From the NCBI RefSeq assembly GCF_032191465.1, contig NZ_JAQOUE010000001.1, forward strand, positions 1,860,001 through 1,924,000: DNA of 64,000 nucleotides, read 5' to 3'. This DNA is from Candidatus Nitronereus thalassa. Lineage in GTDB: Bacteria > Nitrospirota > Nitrospiria > Nitrospirales > UBA8639. The position numbers were made by a program, and so were the translations under genes. The notes below the pieces were generated by a model, which saw nothing but the letters and a program-made list of their open reading frames with translations, had not been told where the DNA came from and did not search any database. Each line of letters starts with the position of its first letter. Positions within the stretch are counted from its first letter, which is position 1. Shown one piece after another: positions 9,101 to 17,649 of this stretch.

Positions 9101-10955
9101 TATGCCCTAATTGTGTGGCATTGGTTTGAGCCACCTCCAAGGCCTCTATCGTGGCCTTTTTCGACCTTTCGAGACGGCGAACCATGATCAACAACGTTCC
9201 AAACAGGGGGAGAATCATGGCGACGCCGGCCAGACCTAACTTCATCTCGATCTCTTGAATCGCTGCGAGAATACTCGCTTTATCTCGGCGAATGAGCACC
9301 CCCCAATGAAACCCCGGCACCTCTGGAATGGCTCGCACTTTCGCATACCCCGTCAACACAGGAGTGTTTCGACGGGTATGGAACTCTTCCACAAACCCCG
9401 CCCGATTGGAAGTCACGGCCCAAGCAGAAGGCACAAATTTATCGCGTAAATTGACTATCCCTTCCTGAGATAACACATTTTCCAAGAGCACCATGCCCGT
9501 CTGGCTCAAAAGCTGCCATTCCAGTTGGGAAGAAGTGTTTCTGCGGTCAAACATCGAGTCAGCCGCAATACGAAAAATGTGGCGCATATGATCGATATTA
9601 ATATAGGCAACCACGATTCCGATAACATTTCCCCCTGGATCCATCACAGCATTGACCAACGTCAGGACCAACGAATTGCCGAGCCAGGGATTGGGTTGAA
9701 CATCTTGCAGGTCCAAGTTCGGATGGACCTCTCCCAAGTACCATGCGAGATCCTCACCGAGATTCTGTCCCACCATCTGAGGAAGATTGGACGCGACCAC
9801 CTCACCATCAGGATTGATAAAACTCAATCCAGAAAACGATGGAGAGGAGTTGGCCACACGAGAGAGGTAGTCACCGATTACTGTAGGATCACGCTGTTGC
9901 AAAAAGGGGGATTTGGCAATGAAGTGCATATCCCCTCGGCGTTCCAACAAATTTTGGTGCAATTGGTCTGCGATGCTTTCCGACATCATGGCCAATCGCT
10001 CTCCTTCCCTGGCGACTAAAAACGCATGCACCTGGAACGTGGTGCCGGCACCAACCCCCACCACCACCAGCACCATGGCCACAATCACCATCGGCAGCCA
10101 GTTGGTCAGGGGCTGTTTGTCCGAATATCTTGGTGGCTGGGAAATACTCTCATTTGATGCGAAGGACCTCGATGCATCACCTCGTTGTGAAAGGCTCATC
10201 ACGCATTGAAGACCAGTTCCATAGGCCGCCAACCTCAGAACATGCCACCACCACCATCCCGCATCCCACAATGTGGAGAGTTCGAACAAGATCCCAGCGG
10301 CGCCGAATAACAGACAATGAATGGAAAACAACCATTCGTCGATGTGACCGGACTCACGAAACTCCCGAATAAATCCTATGGCAGCCAAAAGAAATCCAAG
10401 CCCGCCAATGATATTGAGTCCTCTGGCCAGGGGGGTGAATTCTCTTCCTTCCACCATGATGGGAAGAAAGTCGGCCATGGCCAATGAGGCAAGGCTGAAG
10501 ACGATCACACCACATCCAATACCGACGGGGAAGGCGAAGCGGTAGCAGGGTGAAACGCTTTTCCGAAGGTACGATCCCAACATAAACAATGTACCCCCGA
10601 AAAACACGGCCGTACTGTGGAACCAGACGAAGGTATTCCCAGGATTCATGAATGCATGAATGGCATCCAACACGCCCATACCAACCATTCCACAAGCCAC
10701 CCAAAGATACAGACTCTTGGTCTTCGTCTGTTCATGACCCAACAAAATAATAGCCAGACACAAGGCCAAGAGCGCACCGATGCATTCAATAAATGTATGA
10801 AATGCATGATCCTTCCATCTCCAGTCCGGATACATCACGTCCGAAACCAGGCTTCCCATAATGGGCAAGCCCAATCCCAACAGCACAAGGAGTGCCAGCC
10901 CTGTGGAGAAGGGAAGGAACCTCATGTCACCGGAAACTGTCGATTGGTTAGTCAT
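6198..10955 (-). CDS. Hybrid sensor histidine kinase (MASE-like 7TM, dCache-like, PAS-PAS-HisKA-HATPase-REC-REC-HPt)
   Basis: A 1585-residue membrane kinase. Residues 1-270 form about seven helices of a MASE-like sensor (HAFHTFIECIGALLAL, DAIHAFMNPGNTF). After another helix comes a periplasmic Cache-type region (about 320-590), then two PAS domains (about 635 and 765 onward). HisKA has AMVSHEIRTPMNG near residue 905 and the HATPase has MDTGIGL. Two receivers follow (CVVDDNDTNR; LLVADDNIVNQKVAV with MDCQMPEMDG), then an HPt with AAHGFKGSC near 1520. The second receiver has the same enlarged loop (about 33 residues before VPIIAMTANA) as the downstream paralogue, again made of heptamer repeat DNA. 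I chose the ATG three codons after an in-frame TTG. The 240 bp upstream hold no gene. Confidence 0.9.
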   Translation of the reverse strand: MTNQSTVSGDMRFLPFSTGLALLVLLGLGLPIMGSLVSDVMYPDWRWKDHAFHTFIECIGALLALCLAIILLGHEQTKTKSLYLWVACGMVGMGVLDAIHAFMNPGNTFVWFHSTAVFFGGTLFMLGSYLRKSVSPCYRFAFPVGIGCGVIVFSLASLAMADFLPIMVEGREFTPLARGLNIIGGLGFLLAAIGFIREFRESGHIDEWLFSIHCLLFGAAGILFELSTLWDAGWWWWHVLRLAAYGTGLQCVMSLSQRGDASRSFASNESISQPPRYSDKQPLTNWLPMVIVAMVLVVVGVGAGTTFQVHAFLVAREGERLAMMSESIADQLHQNLLERRGDMHFIAKSPFLQQRDPTVIGDYLSRVANSSPSFSGLSFINPDGEVVASNLPQMVGQNLGEDLAWYLGEVHPNLDLQDVQPNPWLGNSLVLTLVNAVMDPGGNVIGIVVAYINIDHMRHIFRIAADSMFDRRNTSSQLEWQLLSQTGMVLLENVLSQEGIVNLRDKFVPSAWAVTSNRAGFVEEFHTRRNTPVLTGYAKVRAIPEVPGFHWGVLIRRDKASILAAIQEIEMKLGLAGVAMILPLFGTLLIMVRRLERSKKATIEALEVAQTNATQLGHILEENKELWARNAIILDSAAEGIYGLDLNGVTTFVNPAAARMLGYDPDELIGMPMHATVHHTHADGTPYPREDCPMYAAFNEGSVHYVDDEVLWRKNGTSFPVEYASTPQRNSLGEMVGAVVTFRDVTQRKKVEAELLDAMSLTQGIVDTAGDGIITIDEAGAIESFNKAAQDIFGYEPNEVLGHNVSMLMPSPHHEEHDGYWTRYEEAGEGKIIGKGREVEGRRKDGSVFPLDLSLSVVHMDSRRVFAGIVRDITERKQFEAHLVEARDQAFEAVRLKSAFLAMVSHEIRTPMNGVLGMTGMLLESNLTKDQRECAETVQHSADALLSIINDVLDFSKIESGKLDIETLDFDLRIAIEDVLDLVGAKAQEKGLELVGLVYASVPTAVRGDPGRVRQILLNLVGNAIKFTEQGEIVIQVVPENETPEMVTIRIEVMDTGIGLTAEAQQRLFQPFTQADSSTTRKFGGTGLGLAICKQLTELMHGQIGVESTPGHGSRFWFTIQLEKQVNQKNNKITMSTSLKGRRVCVVDDNDTNRLLMHHYAQAWGMTCLSAESGFEALTFLRDAKAQGQPCDLLVLAYQMPEMSGLELARQVKADPALNDIKIVLVTSLGRRGDAAAAKEAGIAAYLTKPLHHDQLRDCLEQVIKGPVGGGKDLITKYTLREAQRRQEGRLLVADDNIVNQKVAVRMLEKLGYRVDVVANGSEAVEAVSRITYDAVLMDCQMPEMDGFEATQEIRKRESLLVARDSSLGDQEISGASDERRATSDQRRVPIIAMTANAMPGDRENCLKAGMDDFVSKPVKIEALEAVLMEWVKPKELSTQDNAEHNLQHGENRTMTVQPDDQSVSSSLDAETLDGLRELSGDDPTFLAEVIQQFLVDGPEHISAIEQAAEQSNADALMKAAHGFKGSCRNMGALTLGKLCSELEEKGRGGDAVQLEGTFSELSKEYARVKIALEAELAKISISST
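6794..6888. repeat. Second heptamer-armed inverted repeat, in the paralogous receiver loop
   Basis: Left arm GCTGGTC, GCTGGTT, GCTCGTC, TCTCGTC (6796-6823); core with GACGCACCAGATATCTCTTGG; right arm with CGAGCGACGAG and CGAGCGACGAGCAACGA (6851-6882). The core differs from the 3.2-kb copy at very few positions, and both sit at the same place in the receiver domain. The whole stretch is stop-free in the kinase frame. Confidence 0.8.
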
Positions 10956-11198
10956 AATCAATAGATACGTGAGGACGAATGGTTTGGTGCCATCGTCTGC
11001 GTAACATTTTTATTCCTTTTGATTAAAAGAAATAGGGTCGTCTATCACTTACAGAGCTATGAAGAATATCTTCGGTTCTCAAGCAACATAAATTAATAAA
11101 TATTGACCAGATTTTGGGATTCACACATGGAGCGGTGGTTCTGCCGTGACATTTGACAGGGAGAAGGTGACAGTAAAAGCGGAGGCGGGGTTTTTTGT

Positions 11199-12383
11199 TC
11201 AGGCCGCTTCTAATCGAATAATTCGTTCGAGCACCTTTTTTCGGGCAGCCTGGTAGGGTGGTTGGCCTTCAGTCATGTTGAGAAAATTCTGGTAATGTTG
11301 AACAGCCACCCCAACCTGGCCTTGCGCTTCAAGAGAATAGGCTAAATTTAACTGGACCTCCGGTAAATCAGGTGCAATCATTTCTGCTTGCCGTAGCGCT
11401 TCGACAGCCTCCCCATAGAGCCCGCGCTGCTGACTCACCAAGGCCCGTTGCACCCACAAATGTGGGATGGCGGCGTTTCGCGACAACCCTTCCAAAAAGG
11501 CTTCTTCCGCTTCTTCAAATTGTTCCAGCCCCAGATAGGCGGTTCCCAACCAAAACCATGGTTCCCACGTTTCCGGTGGCGTCACGAAGAGCGGTTTGAG
11601 GAGGGTCATGGCATGACCATACCGACGTTTTTGTATCAGATATTTAGCCTGAATCAATTTGGCTTCCGTCGGCGTGGACGTATGGATCCTTGGTTTGCCC
11701 GAGGCCTTCACAGATTTTGATGGTGTGACTTCAGAGGAAGGCTCAGACAACGGTGTCTCCCCAATGGAAGGGGGTTGCAAAACTTCTGACGATATCGCTT
11801 CCTTTTTCTGAGTTTCCTTGGGCAAAGACTTGGGCGTGCTCGCAATTTCTTTCTTCTCGCGCGGGGCCTCCTTGACGACCTCCATCGGTTTCGGTGGAAG
11901 GCTGGCTACTTCTTCGGACTCGATTGGTTGAGCCTCTTGCGTTGAGATCTCAGGGCTGGCTGTTTCGGAACTCGCTGCATCCCGCGACTCCGAATTCGCA
12001 TCAGACACTTGCCCTTCTGTAGCTGTGACGTCAGCCTCCTTGGCTACTTGGGGAGAAGCAGCACTTTCCTCAAGAGGCGGCGGGCTTACCGGCTTCGGAA
12101 TCACTTCTTGATCTGGACTGACTCTCGCCACCTCAGGCATGAGAGTCAGCCCCCAGAGATAGGCCCCTACGCCGACGGAGACCACCCCAACAATAATGAG
12201 GGACCATCGCAGAATATTTCGAATGGTTTTTGATGAGGTCTGGGGAGAAAAAAAATTGGGTTTGGAAGCATTGGAAGCAGGCGAGGAAGGATTTCCCTCG
12301 GTCTTGGTTGCGGGCTCAACACTCCCTGAAGGACGAGCCCGCTCAGCCTGTATTCGATTCAACGCATCGGTGACAATACTCAT
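11199..12383 (-). CDS. TPR protein of the pilus locus (MshN/GspB-like architecture)
   Basis: A bitopic inner-membrane protein of 394 residues. The N-terminus MSIVTDALNRIQAER is the motif found at the start of MshN/GspB-type proteins. A single transmembrane helix follows near residues 60-80 (LIIVGVVSVGVGAYLWGL). Then comes a long Pro/Ser/Glu-rich linker and a C-terminal TPR block from about residue 260 (AKYLIQKRRYGHAMTLLKPL, WFWLGTAYLGLEQFEEAEEA). In MSHA systems MshN helps assemble the inner-membrane platform. The longer frame from a TTG at 12425 would add 14 residues encoded by the repeat element, so I took the ATG. That ATG has no Shine-Dalgarno because the repeat ends 5 nt upstream of it. 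Confidence 0.75.
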   Translation of the reverse strand: MSIVTDALNRIQAERARPSGSVEPATKTEGNPSSPASNASKPNFFSPQTSSKTIRNILRWSLIIVGVVSVGVGAYLWGLTLMPEVARVSPDQEVIPKPVSPPPLEESAASPQVAKEADVTATEGQVSDANSESRDAASSETASPEISTQEAQPIESEEVASLPPKPMEVVKEAPREKKEIASTPKSLPKETQKKEAISSEVLQPPSIGETPLSEPSSEVTPSKSVKASGKPRIHTSTPTEAKLIQAKYLIQKRRYGHAMTLLKPLFVTPPETWEPWFWLGTAYLGLEQFEEAEEAFLEGLSRNAAIPHLWVQRALVSQQRGLYGEAVEALRQAEMIAPDLPEVQLNLAYSLEAQGQVGVAVQHYQNFLNMTEGQPPYQAARKKVLERIIRLEAA

Positions 12384-12387
12384 GATT

Positions 12388-12490
12388 TGTATTTCGTCGT
12401 TCGTATCTCGTCTTGCGTGAAGCAATTCACGTCGTGCGCATTCCGATTTATATGTTTTTACGAGATACGTTTCACGAAATACGAGATACG
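12388..12490. repeat. Heptamer inverted repeat between the ExeA-like and TPR genes
   Basis: In 7-nt register on the plus strand: TGTATTT, CGTCGTT, CGTATCT, CGTCTTG, CGTGAAG, CAATTCA, CGTCGTG (12388-12436). The opposite arm reads ACGAGAT, ACGTTTC, ACGAAAT, ACGAGAT (12460-12487). It contains the CGTGAAG punctuation word seen in the larger arrays. It fills almost the whole gap between the upstream stop and the downstream start, so it occupies the ribosome-binding region of the TPR gene. Confidence 0.75.
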
Positions 12491-12498
12491 TTTTTTTC

Positions 12499-13326
12499 TT
12501 AATTCATTCCGGCAATTTCCCGTTTCGCCCGCCAGAGCATGAACGCATTCACGTCAAACCGATGATTGGCATAGGCCGCTAGTAGGGCGCGGTCACAGAG
12601 TTGGTTGATGCGGCGAGGCACGCCGCCGGTGATGTAATGCGCAAGCATCATGGCCCGATGCGGAAATTGAAACCGCGCATGTTTGCCGGCCCTATTGAGC
12701 CGATGCTGGATATACTGCATGGTGTCATGCCATTCAAAGGGCATCAGTCGAAACCGGACACTGATGCGCTGAGACAGGGGACGCAATACCCGATTCGCCA
12801 ATGTGCGTTCCAATTCAGGCTGCCCCACAAACAACAAACACATCAGTTTTTCTTTTTCCGTATCCAAGTTTGACAACAACCGGAGTCCTTCCAAAACTTT
12901 GGGGCTTAATCGGTGCGCCTCATCTACCAAGACGGCCACCCGCTCTCCACTTTCGGCGAGCTTGAGCAACACTTCCGGCAACACTCGCTGCAACCCCCCA
13001 ATGCTGCGATCTTCCGGCACCAGGCCGGTGAGGTCTTGGTAGATGGAGGTTAACAAATCCGCATAGGATTGGTCGGGATTCAACAGATAGGCAAACCGCA
13101 CGCCTTCCGGCGGATGACGCAACAGGTACCGACAGAGCAAGGTTTTGCCAACACCGACTTCCCCCGTCAGCATGGTCAGCCCCCCACTGGCGACACCATA
13201 TCGAAGGTGATCGAGGGCTTCTTTATGATGCTGACTCGGAAAGAAGTAATCGGTATCCGGCGTGATGCGAAACGGCGATTCTTCAAACCCTAATTGTTCG
13301 TAGCATAGTTGAAGGTCAGAAGTCAT
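12499..13326 (-). CDS. ExeA/MshM-like AAA+ ATPase of the pilus locus
   Basis: A 275-residue cytoplasmic ATPase. It opens with the family motif LGFEESPFRITPDTDYFF, then Walker A GEVGVGKT (about residue 55), Walker B VAVLVDEAH, and a C-terminal region with GGVPRRINQLCDRALLAAY. ExeA, GspA and MshM proteins of this type help install the secretin or pilus machine through the peptidoglycan, although this copy has no periplasmic peptidoglycan-binding domain. It starts 2 bp after the secretin stop, so the two are co-transcribed and probably coupled. Confidence 0.85.
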   Translation of the reverse strand: MTSDLQLCYEQLGFEESPFRITPDTDYFFPSQHHKEALDHLRYGVASGGLTMLTGEVGVGKTLLCRYLLRHPPEGVRFAYLLNPDQSYADLLTSIYQDLTGLVPEDRSIGGLQRVLPEVLLKLAESGERVAVLVDEAHRLSPKVLEGLRLLSNLDTEKEKLMCLLFVGQPELERTLANRVLRPLSQRISVRFRLMPFEWHDTMQYIQHRLNRAGKHARFQFPHRAMMLAHYITGGVPRRINQLCDRALLAAYANHRFDVNAFMLWRAKREIAGMN

Positions 13327-13328
13327 AG

Positions 13329-14909
13329 TTAGGTTACCTTCACGATTTTGGCTCTCAGGAAAATAACGAGTTCGCTTTTGCGTTTTGCTTGAAAACTACC
13401 CTTGAATAGCCGCCCCAACCCTGGAATATCTCCCAATATCGGGACCTTGCGCTCAGTATCGGAAAGCTGATCTTGAATCAACCCGCCAATGATCACCATT
13501 TCTCCATCCCGCACCCGAACTAATCCTCCCGATTGTTTGACATCGATGGTCGGAGCAGTAGACCCATTCGGCGACACCACCGGAGTCCCCAAGGTCGTAA
13601 TGATGGGAGACACATCCATCATGATCCATCCATCTTGCGAAATCTGTGGCGTCACCGATAAGACAAGACCGGAAGTCACCGTTCGCACTTGTTCAGTAAT
13701 GATATTGCCCGATCCACCCACACCCTGCGTGGTGGTCGAGGAAAAAAAGGATTGATCGGTTCCAACCTTAATCAACGCCGGTTGATTATTGAGGGTCAGG
13801 ATTCTGGGTTGGGAGACAATTTTGACTTGCCCCTGTTCATGCAACGCTTGCAAGACCACATCGAAACTCCCATCGGCAAACGAGATCGCCGCGGTCGCGG
13901 CTGGGATCGCGAATCCACCAGCCGCCGCCGTCACAATATTGGTCAAGTCGATGGTGCCATTGGTGCTTCCATTTGTTTGGTTAAATTCAATCTGATTCCA
14001 ATTGATCCCCAAACTATAATCATCGCTGAGTGAAACCTCATAAATGCGAGCTTCGATTTCGACTTGCCGGTAGAGCGACTGGCGGACATTCACCAAAAAT
14101 TGGCTGACTTCTTCAATACGTTTATGCAGGTCCGTCACTTGAATCGTGCCCGAAAGGCGATTGACGACGAGTCGCCCATCCTGGGACAGCAAGGCTTTCA
14201 CCTGGGTCTCGAGTTCTTCCCAAAATTTGATTTGGTCTGATTGGCTCAAGGACACCTCACCGGCATCTTGGCCGCCGCCGGAACCTGAGGTCACTTGGGC
14301 TTTATTCCGTCCTGACCCTCCACGCTCTAAACGAATATAATCTAATGTGAAAGTCCGGGTTTCCAATCGGCGGACCACAATCAGATCGTCTTGCTTTTCC
14401 CAATAGAATCCATGTGTCTCCAACAATGCAGCCATGGCCCGATCTAATGACAGCCCCTGGAAATCCACAGTGACTTCACCCTCCACATCAGGGCCCACCA
14501 CAAGATTCAATTCATTCACGCGTGAAAAAAGTCGCAACGCATCGGCAAGGGGCATGCCTTGTGCACGAAAACTAAAAATTTGTTTTGTAGGTGCCGATTT
14601 GTTAAATCCCTCACCCGGTTTCCCCAACGGCATTCGATCTTCGAGAGAAAAGGGTTGGGGAGAAGCCACAGTTGATGACGCTTTCCCCTCACCATCACGT
14701 TGATCCTTGGCATTATTGCTCTCCAGGGCTTTCCCAACCTCCGAGGGAGGGAGGGGTTTCATTTCCGACATGGATGACGAGTCGGGAGAGGTGGCACAAC
14801 TACCCAGAGCACCGACCAGCACCAACCCCGTCACCAAGGCCGTGAGGGAATTCCAGTGTTCCTGCCCACTCAACAATGTCTGAATACGAAATGATTCTTT
14901 TTTAACCAT
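13329..14909 (-). CDS. Secretin of the MSHA/type II secretion family (MshL-like lipoprotein)
   Basis: A 526-residue outer-membrane channel protein. From the chosen ATG (MVKKESFRIQ) there is a hydrophobic signal and a lipobox LGSC with Cys near residue 38. An STN/N0 domain follows (IFSFRAQGMPLADALRLFSRVNELN, read in two parts), then a secretin domain with VKIVSQPRILTLNNQPA and the C-terminal VRDGEMVIIGGLIQD...VPILGDIPGLGRLFK signature. The longer frame would overlap the upstream gene by 125 bp and has no secretion signal. This ATG sits 20 nt after the upstream stop with GGAA before it. It follows the PilP-like gene and precedes the ExeA-like gene. Confidence 0.88.
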   Translation of the reverse strand: MVKKESFRIQTLLSGQEHWNSLTALVTGLVLVGALGSCATSPDSSSMSEMKPLPPSEVGKALESNNAKDQRDGEGKASSTVASPQPFSLEDRMPLGKPGEGFNKSAPTKQIFSFRAQGMPLADALRLFSRVNELNLVVGPDVEGEVTVDFQGLSLDRAMAALLETHGFYWEKQDDLIVVRRLETRTFTLDYIRLERGGSGRNKAQVTSGSGGGQDAGEVSLSQSDQIKFWEELETQVKALLSQDGRLVVNRLSGTIQVTDLHKRIEEVSQFLVNVRQSLYRQVEIEARIYEVSLSDDYSLGINWNQIEFNQTNGSTNGTIDLTNIVTAAAGGFAIPAATAAISFADGSFDVVLQALHEQGQVKIVSQPRILTLNNQPALIKVGTDQSFFSSTTTQGVGGSGNIITEQVRTVTSGLVLSVTPQISQDGWIMMDVSPIITTLGTPVVSPNGSTAPTIDVKQSGGLVRVRDGEMVIIGGLIQDQLSDTERKVPILGDIPGLGRLFKGSFQAKRKSELVIFLRAKIVKVT

Positions 14910-14928
14910 TCTGGGATTCCATCTTTTT

Positions 14929-15489
14929 CTAAGAAGCTTCCGGTGTCTCTTTCTGGACACCACCAAACTCCAGCCATCGGGGTTCATTCTTACCCAAGAG
15001 TCGAACTCCATCCCGTTGGATTCGATCAACAACATAACCGTGAATCTGTTCACCCTCTCTCACCAATTCCCGATTGATCATGGCGAGGCGGGTTGACCCA
15101 TCGACGAACACCGCATGCAGATTGATGGCCGATGGAGTCACCGATCGAACCGTTCCACCTTCCTGATTCCCCACTTCCTGAAAAAATTCGCCTTGAAGGA
15201 GTGAATCCGTGGCAGCAGGCTGAAAGGGATCACCGCTAATTTCCTTGGGCCAGCCCACCGTAATGGGCTGAGACGGGACAGTATCCAAGGAGGCAACCTG
15301 GTTGACCGGTGACGCGGCCACCGGAGTCGGAGGAACAGGTGCGGGGGTCGGAGCAGGTGCAGGAACCTGCGCCACTTCCACCGCCAAAGGGGAGGGCGAC
15401 TTCGAATCAAACACCCGGACGTAAACGGTAATGAGTGCCAACACACAAAGCGCGCCGACGACCCACGGATTGTTCAGAAGGTTTCTCAT
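14929..15489 (-). CDS. PilP/MshK/GspC-like inner-membrane protein
   Basis: 186 residues: an N-terminal transmembrane helix (VVGALCVLALITVYV), a Pro/Ala-rich linker, and a small periplasmic domain near residues 115-175 (AINLHAVFVDGSTRLAMI, REGEQIHGYVVDRIQRDGVRL). That domain resembles the HR/PilP fold that contacts the secretin N-domain. Its position between PilO-like and secretin genes matches mshJ-mshK-mshL order. Its ATG overlaps the PilO-like stop as ATGA, indicating translational coupling. The family is poorly conserved, so the exact name is uncertain. Confidence 0.7.
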   Translation of the reverse strand: MRNLLNNPWVVGALCVLALITVYVRVFDSKSPSPLAVEVAQVPAPAPTPAPVPPTPVAASPVNQVASLDTVPSQPITVGWPKEISGDPFQPAATDSLLQGEFFQEVGNQEGGTVRSVTPSAINLHAVFVDGSTRLAMINRELVREGEQIHGYVVDRIQRDGVRLLGKNEPRWLEFGGVQKETPEAS

Positions 15490-16082
15490 ACCGGTTGCTG
15501 TAAAAACGTATGGAGTCGAAGTTCCATTTTCAGGGCACCTTGCCCCAACCCCAGGAGTTCGATGGATTCAAAGTTCATCTTCAAGGTCTCTTCGCTCAAG
15601 GTTCTGACAAATTGCATGAACTGGTGATAACCCTGCGCAGGACTTTTGGCTTGCAGCGTCATCTCCATAGCCACGCGTTGGACATCTGGCACACCCTGAA
15701 CCGGACTTGAGGCTTCATCGATTCGGTAAGTGAGTTCCAGCCCCAGAGACTGGGCCTGGACATTCATCTGGGCCACCCAGTGGACCAATTCCGGGTAATG
15801 CTCAAAACTCCCTTTTTTCGCCGCCGCCCATTCATTCCTTACCGCCTCTGCCTCATCTTCCGACCATAATTCTTCCAATGAGGCCACCTGCCGACCCAGA
15901 CTAAACGAGGTGTACATGTGAGATTGCGCCTCCGTCACCAAGGACAATCGAAAGGTGATAGACCAGAGGACAAGGAGGAGACAGCCAAAGATCAGGCTCC
16001 CGGCGCTCACACGTTTCACCAGTTCAGGCGACAACGATCCCTTTTTAAGAAAACTATTGAATGGTTGAACCATGTTCATCAT
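15486..16082 (-). CDS. PilO/MshJ-like inner-membrane protein
   Basis: 198 residues from the ATG of MMNMVQPF: a short cytoplasmic segment, one transmembrane helix (LIFGCLLLVLWSITFRLSL), a helical stretch, and a periplasmic ferredoxin-like domain (about 95-195) typical of PilO/MshJ. It should pair with the PilN part of the upstream protein. The open frame continues about 50 codons further upstream, but those codons come from a heptamer repeat (RATSDERR-like peptides) and overlap the previous stop, so I leave them out. The ribosome-binding site is weak. Confidence 0.7.
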   Translation of the reverse strand: MMNMVQPFNSFLKKGSLSPELVKRVSAGSLIFGCLLLVLWSITFRLSLVTEAQSHMYTSFSLGRQVASLEELWSEDEAEAVRNEWAAAKKGSFEHYPELVHWVAQMNVQAQSLGLELTYRIDEASSPVQGVPDVQRVAMEMTLQAKSPAQGYHQFMQFVRTLSEETLKMNFESIELLGLGQGALKMELRLHTFLQQPV

Positions 16083-16111
16083 CTCGTTCACCGTTGACGT
16101 GGCTCGAACTC

Positions 16112-16212
16112 GTTCGCTCGTCGCTGGTTGCTGGTCGCTCGGACAAGAAAAGGAAGTACGACAATTTTTTTCTCGAGTAGCGAGCAACGAGACCCGAGCG
16201 ACGAGCGACATT
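16112..16212. repeat. Heptamer inverted repeat between the PilMN-like and PilO-like genes
   Basis: Left arm GTTCGCT, CGTCGCT, GGTTGCT, GGTCGCT (16112-16139). Right arm TAGCGAG, CAACGAG, ACCCGAG, CGACGAG (16178-16205). The 38-bp loop is unrelated to the loops of the kinase copies, so the arms are conserved while the cores differ. It separates two genes that are normally adjacent or overlapping in MSHA operons. Confidence 0.78.
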
Positions 16213-16233
16213 GGTTGTTTGCGAGCGACTCCT

Positions 16234-17649
16234 TCATCCAATCACTCCCTTGATCGCGAAACTTCTCGTTTCCTGCTTATCCCCAAATCTCACTCCCCGG
16301 CGCAGGGCATCAACCCAATGCTCTCTCCAGCCCTTGGTCATCACCATATGAAAAGGACCGTCCGTGAATTCTTGTTCCAGGCGGGTCAGTTGTTCCGCAT
16401 TTCGGGTAAAGTCTTCACTCCCTTTTCCTGTCATTTCCACCACCCAACGACCTTCGGTACGTCGAAGAGCCACTTTGGTGAGAATCAAATCTTTGGGAAC
16501 AACCTGGCCCAGATAGGCCATAAACCATGCCGGAATAGGCGGCTCGTATTGGTCCTGCAAGACCTGAGTCTTTGTTCGGATGTCCGCCAATTCGGCGTAT
16601 CGGGCTTGCCAGGCATCTCGCTCCTGGGCCAACTCCAGGGTTTTAGGTTCCACGGAAGCGGTTAATTTTTGCCCTTGCTCAATGAGCCCCTCGATGACGC
16701 CCGTCGTACTGATCGACAAACAGGCCAACCCGACCATGACCGCCGCACTCACCTTGCGCATGGCCCTTCGTTGAGGAGCTTTGCGCACTTCTGCGGGAAT
16801 AAAATTACAAGGATGGTTTGCCGCCAACGTAAGACTCACCCAAATCCAGTAAGCCGGATCCGGCACAATCGGGCTGGGCATTACGGGAACTGTGACATGA
16901 GATTGAAGAGATTCCGCCGTCAGCCATTCATCTTCACCCATGAGCCATACTTGGCTGACTCGTTGCCCCAGTTGCTGTGTGGCAAAGAGCAAGGAGCGCG
17001 TGATTTCTCGGCCGATTCGTTCGGGTTGAATTCGACTGTGCTCGTTGGACATGAGGAAGCGATCAAACAACGGTTTGCCATCCCCAGTCGCCACCACGAA
17101 CACCACCCTATCCCAGGCTTTGGTGATGAGAAGCACGACTTCCTCGGGCTCGGCACCTACCGTCAAAATTTGATCCATAAACGCGGCGGACAAGGGAAAC
17201 ATTTGTATAGGCTGTAACTGTTGTTCTTCGCAGGCCCGTATGAGTTGTTCCACATGATCTTTGGGCCAGACATCAAGTAAAAATCCCACACGACCGCGAC
17301 CGGCTAAGGCTTTGCGATACCGCCAGACCGCCGGGCCCTCACAGGCCTTTTCCTGGTCGGACATCCGTTTGAGATACGTGTCCATGTCGGCGGGTTTCAT
17401 GGGCGGCACCAAATGGTATTGATGCACACAGGCCAGATCTTCGACGAGAAAGCCGACTCGCTTCCCTTTGAAATTCGTCGCCTGCACTGCCTCGGCTAAG
17501 ACTTCTCCTAAATGATCAAACGAATCCAGGGGACGTGGACATACCCAACTTCCGACAGTCTTGCCTTTCACCACAGCGAGGGCACGAAATTGTCCGTGGA
17601 TCAAACTGACCCCTAACATGGTTTTTTTAAATGGTTTTCCACTGGCCAT
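16234..17649 (-). CDS. PilM-PilN fusion-type protein (MshI-like)
   Basis: 471 residues. The first 280 or so resemble the actin-like PilM fold (LGVSLIHGQFRALAVVKG, VVLLITKAWDRVVFVVATGDG). A transmembrane helix at about 300-320 (VSAAVMVGLACLSISTTGVI) leads into a coiled coil and a PilN-like periplasmic domain (LGQVVPKDLILTKVALRRTEGRWVVEMTG, in parts). MshI proteins combine both parts and anchor the pilus platform. It is probably the first gene of the lower part of the operon, since 250 bp separate it from the diverging PilZ gene. I see no strong promoter there. Confidence 0.75.
   Translation of the reverse strand: MASGKPFKKTMLGVSLIHGQFRALAVVKGKTVGSWVCPRPLDSFDHLGEVLAEAVQATNFKGKRVGFLVEDLACVHQYHLVPPMKPADMDTYLKRMSDQEKACEGPAVWRYRKALAGRGRVGFLLDVWPKDHVEQLIRACEEQQLQPIQMFPLSAAFMDQILTVGAEPEEVVLLITKAWDRVVFVVATGDGKPLFDRFLMSNEHSRIQPERIGREITRSLLFATQQLGQRVSQVWLMGEDEWLTAESLQSHVTVPVMPSPIVPDPAYWIWVSLTLAANHPCNFIPAEVRKAPQRRAMRKVSAAVMVGLACLSISTTGVIEGLIEQGQKLTASVEPKTLELAQERDAWQARYAELADIRTKTQVLQDQYEPPIPAWFMAYLGQVVPKDLILTKVALRRTEGRWVVEMTGKGSEDFTRNAEQLTRLEQEFTDGPFHMVMTKGWREHWVDALRRGVRFGDKQETRSFAIKGVIG

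Noticed and set aside
11160-11198. Intrinsic terminator after the TPR gene
   Set aside because: Only a 6-bp stem with a long loop and a short T-run on the relevant strand.
14910-15053. N-terminal extension of the secretin
   Set aside because: It overlaps the PilP-like gene and places the lipoprotein signal far inside the protein.
16083-16233. N-terminal extension of the PilO-like protein
   Set aside because: These codons are heptamer repeat DNA, and the extended start would lie inside the upstream gene.
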